A DNA stretch of 63,948 bases from Acidobacteriota bacterium (lineage in GTDB: Bacteria > Acidobacteriota > Terriglobia > Terriglobales > SCQP01), in contig JAJYIU010000024.1 of the NCBI GenBank assembly GCA_021789895.1, positions 1-63,948 on the forward strand, read 5' to 3'. The position numbers and the translations under genes are program-made. Of this stretch, positions 1 through 9,172 are shown piece by piece (position 1 is the stretch's first letter; each line of letters opens with the position of its first letter). The notes under the pieces were generated by a model that searched no databases, was not told the origin of the DNA, and was given only the letters and a program-made list of their open reading frames with translations.

Positions 1-818
1 ATCTGCAGGCGCGCGTGCTGCGGCAGCGCTGGCAGGCCGGCGAGTCGGCCCGTCCACCCTGGCTGGCCGCGGCGCAGCGGGCGACCGCGGCGCGGCTGGC
101 GCTGGCCAATGCGCGCGGGCAAACCGCACAGGCGCGGGCCGGGCTGGCGGCGGCGATTGGCGTGCCCGCGCGCTGCCTGCGCGGGCTGCGCTTTGCCTGG
201 CCGGAATTTCAGGCGCCGCCGGCGCCGGCAACGCTCCAGCCGGCCCGGCTGCGGCGGCGGGCGGAGTTGAATCGCCTGGATCTGCGGCAGGCGCTGGCCG
301 GCTATGCCGTCGCCGAGGCGCAACTGCAATCGCAGATCGCGCTGCAATATCCGAATCTGCAACTCGGGCCGGGGTGGAGTTATGAGGAAGCGCACAGCAT
401 ATTTCGCCTGGCGCTGACCCTGGTGCTGCCGGTTTTCAACCGGAATCAGGGGCCGATTGCGCAAGCGGCGGCGCAGCGCAATCAACTGGCGGCGGCTTTC
501 ATAGCGCTGCAGGCGCAAGACCGCGCCGCCGCCGGCAAGGCCTGGGCGGGCTATCGCGCCGCCTGGGCGGCTTGGCAATCGGCGCGGCGCGGGGCGCGGG
601 TGGCGCAGTCGGTGCGGCGCGCGGCGCAGCGCATTTACCGGCAGGGCGAGGCCGGCCGGCTCAGCTTCAGCGCGGCCCGGCTGCAGGCCGACGCCGCCGA
701 TCAGGCCCGGTGGCAGGCGCTCACACAGGCGCAAGCCGCGCTGGGTGCGCTGGAAGACGCAGTGCAGCAGCCGCTGGCGCCCGCCTGGCGGCTGCATGCC
801 AAGGTGAGGAAACCATGA
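1..818 (+). CDS. TolC-family outer-membrane efflux channel (5' end outside the window)
   Basis: The reading frame is open from base 3, so this is the C-terminal part, about 270 residues, of a longer protein. It is rich in Ala, Gln, Arg and Leu in long amphipathic helices, interrupted by a short stretch (NLQLGPGW, then LALTLVLPVFNRNQGPI) typical of the second beta-strand and helix repeat of outer-membrane factors. TolC-family trimers form the outer-membrane channel of tripartite efflux pumps. Its TGA overlaps the ATG of the adaptor gene (ATGA at 815-818), and the RND pump follows, which supports a CusC/CzcC-like role. The substrate cannot be read from this fragment. The family call is firm; metal specificity is inferred from the pump. 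Confidence 0.8.
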   Translation, partial: LQARVLRQRWQAGESARPPWLAAAQRATAARLALANARGQTAQARAGLAAAIGVPARCLRGLRFAWPEFQAPPAPATLQPARLRRRAELNRLDLRQALAGYAVAEAQLQSQIALQYPNLQLGPGWSYEEAHSIFRLALTLVLPVFNRNQGPIAQAAAQRNQLAAAFIALQAQDRAAAGKAWAGYRAAWAAWQSARRGARVAQSVRRAAQRIYRQGEAGRLSFSAARLQADAADQARWQALTQAQAALGALEDAVQQPLAPAWRLHAKVRKP

Positions 819-1795
819 TCTGGCCGATGCTGGTTTGGGGTCTGTTGGGTTCCGGCCTGCCGGCGCGGCCGCATACCTACGCGCCGGCGGCGCAAACGCG
901 GCCCAACCCCGGCGCCGCGTTGACGCTGCGGTTGCCGGCGGGCGCGGCGCGGCGCAACGGCGTGCGCTGGCAACGGCTGCAGCGCGTCAGCCGGCGCGCT
1001 GCACGTCCCGCCCTGGGGCTGGTGCTGAGCGCCGAACCGTTGGTGCTGCTGCGGGAGCGCTATACGGCGGCGCAGGCGCGGCTGCGGCAGCAGCAACTGC
1101 ATCTGCAGTACGCGCAACGGGAACGGCGGCGGCTGCGGCGGCTTTATGCGCAGCGCCAGAACGTTTCGCTGAAGTCGCTGCAGCAGGCGGAACTGGCGGT
1201 GGCCGGCGACCGCGCCAGCGTGCAAGCCGGGCGCGCGGGGCTGGCCTTAATTGCCGCCGAGACGCGGCAGGAGTGGGGGCCGGCGGTGGCGCGCTGGCTG
1301 GCCGCTCCGGGAACGCCATTCGCGCGATTGTTGAACCTGAAGGCCTACCTGGTCGAGCTGACGCTGCCGCCGGGCACGCGGGCGCCGCGGCAAGCGCGCC
1401 TGCGCGCCCCCAGCGGCGGCGCGGCGATCACGGCGGAGCTGGTTTCCATCTATCCGCAGGTCAACCCGCGGCTGCAGGCGCCCGGCTACCTTTACCTCGC
1501 GCCGGCGCGCGGGCTGGCGCCGGGATTGAGCTTGAGCGCCGCGGTTCTCGGGCCGCGCCGTCGCGGCGTGCGCATTCCGGCCAGCGCCCGGCTGTACTGG
1601 CGGGGCGGCGCCTGGATTTTTCTGCGGCGCGCGCCGGGAGTTTACCGACTGACGCGGCTGCCCGCAACCGCGGCCGGCGGCATCACCCCCGCGCCGGGGT
1701 TGGCCGGACAGGCGGCAGTGATTGCCGGCGCGCAGCAGTTGTTTTCGCAATATCAACGCCAGAACGCCCAGGCCCCGCCGGCCGGCGCCGATTAA
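815..1795 (+). CDS. Periplasmic adaptor subunit of an RND efflux pump (HlyD/CusB type)
   Basis: The product is 326 residues. I chose the ATG at 815 because it overlaps the TolC stop codon and is followed by a hydrophobic export-type segment (MIWPMLVWGLLGSGLPA). After it come a lipoyl/barrel-like N-terminal part, a coiled-coil hairpin at about residues 75-135 rich in Gln, Arg and Leu (AQARLRQQQL, ERRRLRRLYAQRQ), and a beta-rich C-terminal half. Membrane-fusion proteins bridge the inner-membrane pump and the outer-membrane channel. It is short for the family (350-420 residues is usual), and no metal-binding Met cluster is obvious. It lies between the TolC-like gene and the RND pump, 7 bases before the latter. 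Confidence 0.78.
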   Translation: MIWPMLVWGLLGSGLPARPHTYAPAAQTRPNPGAALTLRLPAGAARRNGVRWQRLQRVSRRAARPALGLVLSAEPLVLLRERYTAAQARLRQQQLHLQYAQRERRRLRRLYAQRQNVSLKSLQQAELAVAGDRASVQAGRAGLALIAAETRQEWGPAVARWLAAPGTPFARLLNLKAYLVELTLPPGTRAPRQARLRAPSGGAAITAELVSIYPQVNPRLQAPGYLYLAPARGLAPGLSLSAAVLGPRRRGVRIPASARLYWRGGAWIFLRRAPGVYRLTRLPATAAGGITPAPGLAGQAAVIAGAQQLFSQYQRQNAQAPPAGAD

Positions 1796-1802
1796 ATTCC
1801 CC

Positions 1803-4800
1803 ATGCTCACCGCCATCGTTCGCTTCGCCCTGCGCCGCCGCGTGATCGTGCTCGCGCTGGCCGCGGTGCTGTTTTTCGCCGGCGTATTTTCGCTGACCCG
1901 GGCGCAATACGATGTCTTTCCCGAGTTCGCGCCGCCGATGGTGGCGCTGCAAACCTCGGCCCCGGGACTGGCGCCGCGGCAGGTGGAGCGGCTGGTGACC
2001 ACCCCGATTGAGGTTGCGGTGGTGGGATTGCCGGGTTTGCAGAAGGTGTTTTCCAAGTCCATACAGGGCTTGTCGGTGGTGAAAATCACCTTCCGCTCCT
2101 CGACCGGCGTGTATCAGGCGCGGCAACTGGTGGCCGAGCGGCTGGCGGCAGTGCGCCTGCCGGCGGGAGTCAAGCCGACGCAGATGACACCCCTGGTGTC
2201 GGCCACCGGGACGGCGATGGTGATCGGGTTGACCTCGCGCCGGCTGTCGCCGATGCAGTTGCGCACGATTGCCGATTGGCCGCTGCGGCTGCAGTTGCTG
2301 GCCGCGCCGGGAGTGGCGAGCACGTTGATTTTCGGCGGGCAGGTGGAGGAATACCAGGTGCAGTTCCGGCCGCGGCGGCTGGTGGCCTATCGCTTGACGC
2401 TGGCGCAGGTGCTGGCGGCGGCGCGGCGCGCCACCGCGGTGGAAGGGGCGGGCTTCATCAGCACGCCGAATCAGCGGCTGGTGCTGGAAACCAACGGCCA
2501 GTTGCAAACCGTGGCGGAGCTGGCCGGCGTGGTGGTCGCGCGCTACCAGGGGCTGAACGTCACCCTGGGGCAGGTGGCCGGAATCCGGCTGGCGCCGGCG
2601 CCGCGCATCAGCCGGGCGACGATCGAGGGCCGGCCGGCGGTGATTCTCTCGGTCAAATCGCAATATGGCTCCAACACGCTGGTGGTGACGCGCAACGTCC
2701 AATCGGCGCTGGCGCAGATCGAGCCCGGGCTGAAAAAAGAAGGCGTGCAGGTGCACATCTTGTTTCGGCCCGCCGCGTTCATCCACACCGCGCTCAACCA
2801 TCTGCGTTCGGTGCTGATCGTCGGCGGCATCCTGGTGGTCTTGGTCTTATTCCTGTTCCTGTTCGATCTGCGGACCTCGGCCATTTCCTTTACCGCCATC
2901 CCGCTGTCGCTGCTGGCGGCGGTGATCGTGCTGACCCAACTGGGCTATTCCCTGAACATCATGAGCCTGGGCGGGCTGGCGATCGCCATCGGCGAGGTAG
3001 TGGACGACGCGGTGATTGACGTGGAAAACATCGCCCGGCGGCTGCGCTTGAACCGCCAGGCGGCGGCGCCGCGTCCGGCGCTGCGAGTGGTGCTGGACGC
3101 CTCGGTGGAGGTGCGCTCGGCGGTGGTGTACGCCACCTTCGCGGTGATTCTGATCTTTCTCCCCATCCTGGGCCTGAGCGGCGTTGCCGGGCACATCTTC
3201 GCCCCGCTGGCGCTGGCCTATATCTTCTCCATCCTGGCTTCGCTGGGAGTGGCGCTGACGGTGACGCCGGCGATGGCGTATTGGCTGCTGGCGCGGCGCG
3301 GCGGCAGCGGCCCGCGGGCGGCGCAGCCGCCGCTGGTGCGAGGGCTGATCCGGCTCTACCGGCCGGTGCTGGCGCTGGTGGAGCGGGCCTATGGGATCGT
3401 GCTGCTGGCGGCGGCCGGCCTGACCGTAGCGGGCGTCCTGCTGCTGTTCAGTTTTCATACCAGTTTTCTTCCGTCCTTCAAGGAAGGGCATTTCATCCTG
3501 CATACGACCGCGGCGCCGGGCACCTCGCTGGCCGAAACCGAACGCATGGACAACCAGGTGACGCGGGCGCTGCAGCCGATTGCGCAGATCCGCTCCATCA
3601 GCGCGCGCATCGGGCGCGCCACCACCGGCGAAGCGCGCGGACCGGAGAGCGCCGAGATCGGCATTGATTTGAAGCCGCATCTTTCCGGGCCGGCGAACCA
3701 GCAGGCGGCCGCGGCGATCCGGCGGGCGCTGAAGCCGTTTTTCGGCGTGACCTTCGAGCTCAACACCTTTCTGGCGGAACGCATGTCGGAGACGCTCTCG
3801 GGCTTCACCTCGCCGGTCGTGATCAATATCTTCGGGCCGCAACTGGGGCCGGTAAACCAGACCGCGGCGCGGATTGCGCGAGTGCTGCAGGGGATTCGCG
3901 GCGCCACCGGAGTTCGCATCCAGGCGCCGGCGGGCGAGCCGCGGCTGCGGGTGCAGTTGCGGCCGGGCCGCATCGCGCGCTGGGGATTGGATCCGGTCAG
4001 CGTGCTGAACGAGATTGGCGCCGCCTTCCGCGGGGAAGTCGTGGGGCAGATTTACCGGGGAGAAGAGGCGTTCAATCTTCGCGTGATTCTGCCGCCGCAG
4101 CAGCGGCACAACGGCGGCCTGCGCGCGCTGCGGCGGCTGCAGATTGCCGCGCCGGGCGGGAATTACGTCCCGCTGGCCCGACTGGCGACGATCCGCGAGG
4201 CCTCCGGACCGGAGACAATTCTGCACCAGGGAGCGCGGCGGGCGCAGACGGTGACGACCAATCTGCGCGGCATATCGGTGGGCCGGTTCATGACCGAGGC
4301 GCGGGCGGCGGTCGCAACGCAGGTTCCCTTGCCGCCGGGAGTCTATCTGCAATACGCCGGCGCGGCGGCAGCCGCGGCGCGCTCGCAACACCAGCTGCTG
4401 ATCGCGGCCGGCTTCGCCCTGGTGGGCATCGTGCTGCTGCTCTCGGTGGTGGTGATGAACGGGCGCAATCTGCTGCTGGTGCTGGCCAACATGCCCTTCG
4501 CGCTGGTCGGCGGGGTGATCGCGGTCTGGCTGCTGGGCGGCCGCCTGTCGCTGGGGCCGATGGTGGGCTTTATCACCCTGTTCGGCATCACCATTCGCAA
4601 CTCGATGATGCTGATCTCGCATTACGAGCACCTGGTCAGCGAGGAAGGAATGCCGTGGGGGTTGGAGGCGGCGCGGCGGGGAGCGGAAGAACGCCTGGCG
4701 CCGATCCTGATGACCGCCTCGATCACCGGGCTGGGGCTGCTGCCGCTGGCGCTGCGCCGCGGCGCGCCGGGGCTGGAAATCGAAGGCCCGATGGCGGTGG

Positions 4801-4907
4801 TGATTCTGGGCGGGCTGATCACCTCGACCGCGCTCAATCTGCTGGTGCTGCCCGCGCTGGCGCGGCGGTTCGGGCGCTTCGCTCCCCATACGGCCGGCGA
4901 AATTTGA
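1803..4907 (+). CDS. RND efflux pump, heavy-metal (CzcA/CusA-like) type inner-membrane transporter
   Basis: The product is 1034 residues, the normal RND length. The ATG at 1803 gives the usual short cytoplasmic start (MLTAIVRFALRRRVIVLA) running into TM1. Two porter-domain repeats follow, each flanked by membrane segments. The TM4 region reads AIGEVVDDAVIDVENIARR, the acidic proton-relay motif of the heavy-metal/HAE RND group. A second-half repeat is visible around VLANMPFALVGG and ITIRNSMMLISHYEHL. RND pumps exchange periplasmic substrate for protons. Together with the preceding genes it forms a CBA-type operon. Whether the substrate is a metal or an organic compound is not settled by the sequence. 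Confidence 0.9.
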   Translation: MLTAIVRFALRRRVIVLALAAVLFFAGVFSLTRAQYDVFPEFAPPMVALQTSAPGLAPRQVERLVTTPIEVAVVGLPGLQKVFSKSIQGLSVVKITFRSSTGVYQARQLVAERLAAVRLPAGVKPTQMTPLVSATGTAMVIGLTSRRLSPMQLRTIADWPLRLQLLAAPGVASTLIFGGQVEEYQVQFRPRRLVAYRLTLAQVLAAARRATAVEGAGFISTPNQRLVLETNGQLQTVAELAGVVVARYQGLNVTLGQVAGIRLAPAPRISRATIEGRPAVILSVKSQYGSNTLVVTRNVQSALAQIEPGLKKEGVQVHILFRPAAFIHTALNHLRSVLIVGGILVVLVLFLFLFDLRTSAISFTAIPLSLLAAVIVLTQLGYSLNIMSLGGLAIAIGEVVDDAVIDVENIARRLRLNRQAAAPRPALRVVLDASVEVRSAVVYATFAVILIFLPILGLSGVAGHIFAPLALAYIFSILASLGVALTVTPAMAYWLLARRGGSGPRAAQPPLVRGLIRLYRPVLALVERAYGIVLLAAAGLTVAGVLLLFSFHTSFLPSFKEGHFILHTTAAPGTSLAETERMDNQVTRALQPIAQIRSISARIGRATTGEARGPESAEIGIDLKPHLSGPANQQAAAAIRRALKPFFGVTFELNTFLAERMSETLSGFTSPVVINIFGPQLGPVNQTAARIARVLQGIRGATGVRIQAPAGEPRLRVQLRPGRIARWGLDPVSVLNEIGAAFRGEVVGQIYRGEEAFNLRVILPPQQRHNGGLRALRRLQIAAPGGNYVPLARLATIREASGPETILHQGARRAQTVTTNLRGISVGRFMTEARAAVATQVPLPPGVYLQYAGAAAAAARSQHQLLIAAGFALVGIVLLLSVVVMNGRNLLLVLANMPFALVGGVIAVWLLGGRLSLGPMVGFITLFGITIRNSMMLISHYEHLVSEEGMPWGLEAARRGAEERLAPILMTASITGLGLLPLALRRGAPGLEIEGPMAVVILGGLITSTALNLLVLPALARRFGRFAPHTAGEI

Positions 4908-4939
4908 AAGGCCGCCCGCGCGGGTAGCGCGCTCCGGGC

Positions 4940-5980
4940 TCAGCGAACGGCGGCGGCGGCGGCGGGCGCGACCTGGCGGTGCACGGCGGCGGCAATCTGG
5001 CGCAGTTCCTGCATCAGCGCCTCGAACTGCACCAGGTCGAGCGTCTGGGCGCCGTCGCTGAGGGCGTGGTCGGGGTCGTAATGCACTTCCATCAGCAGGC
5101 CGTCGGCGCCGGCGGCCACCGCGGCGCGGGCCATCGGCGGCACCTTGTCGCGCCGCCCGGTGCCGTGGGAAGGATCGGCCAGGATGGGCAGATGCGAGAG
5201 TTTCTGCACCACCGGGATGGCGGAAAGATCCAGCGTATTGCGGGTGTAGTTTTCGAAGGTGCGGATGCCGCGCTCGCAAAGCATGACGTCGTAGTTGCCG
5301 CCGGCCAGCAGGTATTCGGCCGAGAGCAGCAACTCTTCGATGGTGGCGGAGATGCCGCGCTTGAGCAGCACCGGATGCCGCTGCCGGCCCAGTTCGCGCA
5401 GCAGGTTGAAGTTCTGCATGTTGCGGGCGCCGACCTGGAGCACGTCCACGTAGTCGAGCATCATCGGAATCTGGGTCTCCGACATCACCTCGCTGACGGC
5501 GATCAGGCGGTAGCGGTCGCAGACCCGGCGCAGAATCTTCAGCCCTTCCTCGCCCAGGCCCTGGAAGCTGTAGGGCGAAGTGCGCGGCTTGAAGGCGCCG
5601 CCGCGGAGGCCGCGGGCGCCGGCGGCGGCGACGGCGGCGGCGATGCGGTCGAGTTGGTCTTCGGATTCCACCGAACAGGGGCCGGCAATGATGGCGACCT
5701 CGTCGCCGCCGACGAGCATCGGGCCGATCTGCAGGCGCGTGCCGCCGGGCCGGAAGGCGCGCCCGACCAGCTTATAGGGCGAAGAGATGCGGTGGGCTTC
5801 GGCGACGCCGGGCAGCAGCTCGATGTCGCGCACATCGAAATCAATGGTGCGGCCCACGCAGCCGAGCACGGTATGCTCGACTCCGGTGGAGCGGTGGATG
5901 TCGAAGCCCAGCCCCACCAGGCGGTCAATCACCTGTTGAATCTGCTCTTCATCGGCGCCGGCTTGCATGACTACGATCAT
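4940..5980 (-). CDS. aroF: 3-deoxy-7-phosphoheptulonate (DAHP) synthase
   Basis: The enzyme condenses phosphoenolpyruvate and erythrose-4-phosphate in the first step of the shikimate pathway. The product is 346 residues from the ATG at 5980. An N-terminal ferredoxin-like regulatory domain (about residues 1-70, MIVVMQAGADEEQIQQV) precedes a KDO8P/DAHP-synthase barrel containing IAGPCSVES, GGAFKPRTSPYSFQG, QVGARNMQNF, LLKRG and DPSHGTGRR. This is the Thermotoga/Bacillus AroA(G)-like class. Its start lies 16 bases after the chorismate mutase stop, so the two are probably co-transcribed. A monofunctional chorismate mutase next to this class of synthase often participates in feedback control; that is inference here. 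Confidence 0.93.
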   Translation of the reverse strand: MIVVMQAGADEEQIQQVIDRLVGLGFDIHRSTGVEHTVLGCVGRTIDFDVRDIELLPGVAEAHRISSPYKLVGRAFRPGGTRLQIGPMLVGGDEVAIIAGPCSVESEDQLDRIAAAVAAAGARGLRGGAFKPRTSPYSFQGLGEEGLKILRRVCDRYRLIAVSEVMSETQIPMMLDYVDVLQVGARNMQNFNLLRELGRQRHPVLLKRGISATIEELLLSAEYLLAGGNYDVMLCERGIRTFENYTRNTLDLSAIPVVQKLSHLPILADPSHGTGRRDKVPPMARAAVAAGADGLLMEVHYDPDHALSDGAQTLDLVQFEALMQELRQIAAAVHRQVAPAAAAAVR

Positions 5981-5996
5981 AGATTTGCGTACGACC

Positions 5997-6323
5997 TCAA
6001 TCCCGTTCGTCGGGCAGCACCGCGGAGGGATACCCATCCGCGCGGGACGCGGCTTCGCCCAACGCTTCGGTCTTCTGTATGGCGCGCATCTCGTCAATGA
6101 TGCGCTCGAAAATATGCTGCAGCGCGCGGTCGCTCAAGGGGCCGGCATTGGCTTCGGCCACCTGGTGCAACACCTGCTTTTCCCGCAGCGGCTCGTAGAT
6201 CGGCAAATCGCCGCCGCGCTTGAGCACGCCAATCGCCATGGCGCAACGGCAGCGCTGGTTCAACAACTCGACCAGTTGACGGTCGAGCGCGTCAATTTTC
6301 ACCCGCCATTCGGCAATGTCCAT
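5997..6323 (-). CDS. aroQ: Chorismate mutase, AroQ class
   Basis: This small all-helical enzyme converts chorismate to prephenate, on the way to phenylalanine and tyrosine. The product is 108 residues and begins MDIAEWRVKIDALDRQLVEL, with the usual Arg (WR), the basic segment VLKRGG (the Lys of the active site), REKQVL, and a last helix IFERIIDEMRAIQ. It stands alone rather than fused to prephenate dehydratase or DAHP synthase. It is encoded between trpA and aroF on the same strand (40 bases after trpA, 16 before aroF), the last but one gene of the aromatic operon. The C-terminal 20 residues are extra and variable. Confidence 0.9.
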   Translation of the reverse strand: MDIAEWRVKIDALDRQLVELLNQRCRCAMAIGVLKRGGDLPIYEPLREKQVLHQVAEANAGPLSDRALQHIFERIIDEMRAIQKTEALGEAASRADGYPSAVLPDERD

Positions 6324-6363
6324 GGAATTTCAATTATAAAGCGAGCTGCGGCCGCATGCGGGC

Positions 6364-7200
6364 TCAGCCGCGGGGAGCGGCGAAGCTGAGGCCGGCGCGC
6401 AGTTCGGCCAGCAGGGCGGCAGCGGCCGGCGCCGCGGCTTCCGGGCCGCGTTCCAGGCTGGCGGCATGCATGCGCTCGACCATGGCGGTGCCGACCACTA
6501 CGCCATCGGCGAAGCCGGCGGCTTCCCGCACCTGCTCGGGCGAGGCGATGCCGAAGCCCAGCGCCAGCGGCAGGGCGGTGTGGCGGCGGAGGCGGGCGAC
6601 CAGTTGGCGGGCGCTTTCGGGCACCTGCCGGCGCGCCCCGGTGACGCCGGTGCGCGAGACGGCGTAGAGGAAGCCGCGGCCGGCGGCGGCGATGCGTTCC
6701 AGCCGGGCGTCGGGACTGGTCGGCGCGGCGAGAAAGACCGGATCGAGCCCGCGGGCGGCGAGCGCGGCGCAATATTCCTGCGCCTCCTCGGGAATGAGAT
6801 CGGTCACCAGCACGCCATCGGCGCCGGCGCGGGCGGCGGCTTCGGCGAAGCGAGGCAGGCCGTAGCGCAGGATGGGATTGAAATAGCCGAACAGCAGGAT
6901 GCCGAGCGCGGGCGCGGCGCGGCGCAGTTGGGCGGCCATCGCCAGCACGCCTTCGAGCGTCATGCCCTGCGCCAGGGCGCGCTCGCTGGCGCGCTGGATG
7001 ACGGGGCCATCCGCCAGCGGATCGCTGAAGGGAATGCCCAGCTCGACGATATCGGCGCCGGCGGCGGCCAGCGCCTGGGCGGCGCCGAGCGATGCCGCCG
7101 GAGTGGGGTCGCCGGCGGTGAGGTAGGGAATCAGCGCGCCGCGGCGCTCGGCGCGGGCGCGGGCGAAGATGGCGTCAAAACGGCTCAGGCTCGATTCCAT
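6364..7200 (-). CDS. trpA: Tryptophan synthase alpha subunit
   Basis: The subunit cleaves indole-3-glycerol phosphate to indole and glyceraldehyde-3-phosphate and channels indole to TrpB. The product is 278 residues from the ATG at 7200. Diagnostic segments are ALIPYLTAGDP, VELGIPFSDPLADGPVIQ (with the catalytic Glu and Asp), GVLVTDLIPEEA, FLYAVSRTGVTG and ALGFGIASPEQV. It starts 5 bases after the trpB stop. The long open frame that reaches upstream of this ATG is only an alternative-frame reading across trpB. Confidence 0.97.
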   Translation of the reverse strand: MESSLSRFDAIFARARAERRGALIPYLTAGDPTPAASLGAAQALAAAGADIVELGIPFSDPLADGPVIQRASERALAQGMTLEGVLAMAAQLRRAAPALGILLFGYFNPILRYGLPRFAEAAARAGADGVLVTDLIPEEAQEYCAALAARGLDPVFLAAPTSPDARLERIAAAGRGFLYAVSRTGVTGARRQVPESARQLVARLRRHTALPLALGFGIASPEQVREAAGFADGVVVGTAMVERMHAASLERGPEAAAPAAAALLAELRAGLSFAAPRG

Positions 7201-7205
7201 AGGCG

Positions 7206-8399
7206 TCACAGCCGCAGCTCGCGCTGCAGGATTTCCATGTCCTTGTCGCCGCGGCCGGAGATATTCACGATCACGCCCGCCGTGCGCGGCAGCGCGGGAG
7301 CGCGGCGGCAGGCTTCGGCGACGGCATGCGCGGATTCCAGCGCGGGAATGATCCCTTCGGTGCGCGCCAGCCGGCGGCAGGCCTCCAGCGCGGCGGTGTC
7401 GCCGGCGGAGACGTATTCCACCCGCCCGGCATCGTGCAAGGCGGCGTGCTCGGGGCCGATCGAGGGGTAATCCAGGCCGGCGGAAACGGAATGCGTGCCG
7501 GCGATCTGTCCCCATTCGTCCTGCAGCACGTAGGTGAAGGTGCCTTGCAGCACGCCGGGGCTGCCGCCCTGGAACCGCGCCGCATGCTCGCCCAGCCGGA
7601 GGCCGCGCCCGCCCGCCTCCACGCCCACCATCTTGACCTCGCGGTCGCCGAGAAAGGCGGTGAAGAGCCCGATCGCGTTCGAGCCGCCGCCGACGCAGGC
7701 GATGAGCATTTCCGGGAGCCGTCTGGCGGCGGCCAGATACTGCCGCCGTGCTTCTTCCCCGATGACGGCGTGAAAATCGCGCACGATGAGCGGATATGGA
7801 TGCGCGCCCAGCACCGAGCCCAGCAGGTAATGCGTGGTTTCGCAGTTCGTCACCCAATCGCGCATGGCTTCGTTGATGGCGTCTTTCAGCGTCCGGCTGC
7901 CGGCGGCCACCCCGCGCACTTCGGCTCCCAGCAGCCGCATGCGGGCGACATTCAACGCCTGGCGGGCCATGTCGGCTTCGCCCATGTACACCACGCACTC
8001 GAAGCCGAACAGGGCGCAAACCGTAGCGGTGGCGACGCCATGCTGGCCGGCGCCGGTTTCGGCGATGATGCGCCGCTTGCCCATGCGCCGGGCCAGCAGC
8101 GCCTGGCCCAGGCAATTGTTGATTTTGTGCGCGCCGGTGTGCAGCAGGTCCTCGCGCTTCAAATAAAGACGCGCGCCGCCCAGCTCTTCCGAGAGCCGGG
8201 CGGCATAGGTCAGCGGCGTCGGCCGGCCGGCGTAGTTTTCCAGCAGCGAACGGAATTCGTCCTGGAACGCCGGATCGCGGCGCGCGGCCTCGTACGCGGC
8301 GGCCAACTCGTCCAGCGGGGCGACCAGCGTTTCGGGGACGTAGCGCCCGCCGTAGGCGCCAAAGCGTCCGGCGGCGGTGGGTTGGGATGCAGGGCTCAT
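7206..8399 (-). CDS. trpB: Tryptophan synthase beta subunit
   Basis: This PLP enzyme joins indole and serine to give tryptophan. The product is 397 residues from the ATG at 8399, whose ATGA overlaps the trpF stop. Landmarks are [29 protein letters not shown] (the PLP lysine is in HKINN), [25 protein letters not shown] and [14 protein letters not shown]. It is the standard TrpB1 type. The overlap with trpF and the 5-base gap to trpA indicate one transcript with coupled translation. Confidence 0.97.
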   Translation of the reverse strand: MSPASQPTAAGRFGAYGGRYVPETLVAPLDELAAAYEAARRDPAFQDEFRSLLENYAGRPTPLTYAARLSEELGGARLYLKREDLLHTGAHKINNCLGQALLARRMGKRRIIAETGAGQHGVATATVCALFGFECVVYMGEADMARQALNVARMRLLGAEVRGVAAGSRTLKDAINEAMRDWVTNCETTHYLLGSVLGAHPYPLIVRDFHAVIGEEARRQYLAAARRLPEMLIACVGGGSNAIGLFTAFLGDREVKMVGVEAGGRGLRLGEHAARFQGGSPGVLQGTFTYVLQDEWGQIAGTHSVSAGLDYPSIGPEHAALHDAGRVEYVSAGDTAALEACRRLARTEGIIPALESAHAVAEACRRAPALPRTAGVIVNISGRGDKDMEILQRELRL

Positions 8400-9172
8400 G
8401 AAGTGGCTTTCCGCGGCGCGGCGGTCCATGCCTGAAAAGCCGCGCGGGCGTTGGTGATAAATTCGCGCAATTTGGCCGGGTCTTTCACCCCCGGGCGGGC
8501 TTCGATGCCGGAAGCGGCATCCACGCCCCAGGGGTGCAGGGCGGCGATGGCGCGCGGCACGGTTTCGGGCAGCAGGCGCCCGGCATAAATCCAGCGGGCG
8601 TCGCCCGGAAAGCGCCAGTTATCGGCCGCCTCCCGGGGACCGGTTTTTTGCTCGAACAGCCAGGCATCGGCCCGCTCGCGCCATTGCCAATAATCGCGGG
8701 CGGGAAATTCGCCGGTCCCGTTGCCCGCCGCCTGGCGCGGCTCGTTCGTGAAAAGCATCGGATTGAGATCGCCGCCCGGGGGCTGAACCTCCATTTGAAT
8801 ATCGGGAGGGATCAGCAGGGTTTTGATCAAAACGTACGCGCTTAGCGCTTCCATGCCGGCGGCGGGCTCATGCCCGTGCAGTTGCAGGGCGCGCACGCCG
8901 GAACGCTGGGCCGCTGCGAGCATCTCCGCGGCCGAGGCGTTGACAAAAACGCCAACCGGCAGCACCTCGGGCGGGAGCCGGGCAATGATGGCGGCGGCGG
9001 CTTCGGGCTCAATGCGGCGCGGCGATGGGGCGAAGATAAAGCCCGCGGCGTGCGCGCCGCATTCGGCCGCGAGCAGGGCGTCTTCGAGCCGGGTCATGCC
9101 GCAGATCTTGATCCAGCCGGGGTGCGAAGCCGGCGGCAGCGCGGGTTTGGCAAAATGCGGGGCGCCGCTCAT
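8396..9172 (-). CDS. trpF: Phosphoribosylanthranilate isomerase, enlarged and with altered active-site loop
   Basis: TrpF catalyses the Amadori rearrangement of phosphoribosylanthranilate. The product is 258 residues from the ATG at 9172, against about 200-210 for the family. Conserved parts are IKICGMTR with the catalytic Cys24, [29 protein letters not shown] and, near the end, [16 protein letters not shown]. Between IKTLL (to 120) and WLFEQKT (171-177) there is an insertion of roughly 45-50 residues. By my alignment the general-acid Asp (Asp126 in the Thermotoga enzyme, within LLDTKT) is Glu174 here, and the following Gly-rich phosphate loop (GGSG) is not recognisable. Context (ATGA overlaps with trpC and trpB) still argues that it works as TrpF. 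Confidence 0.88.
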   Translation of the reverse strand: MSGAPHFAKPALPPASHPGWIKICGMTRLEDALLAAECGAHAAGFIFAPSPRRIEPEAAAAIIARLPPEVLPVGVFVNASAAEMLAAAQRSGVRALQLHGHEPAAGMEALSAYVLIKTLLIPPDIQMEVQPPGGDLNPMLFTNEPRQAAGNGTGEFPARDYWQWRERADAWLFEQKTGPREAADNWRFPGDARWIYAGRLLPETVPRAIAALHPWGVDAASGIEARPGVKDPAKLREFITNARAAFQAWTAAPRKATS

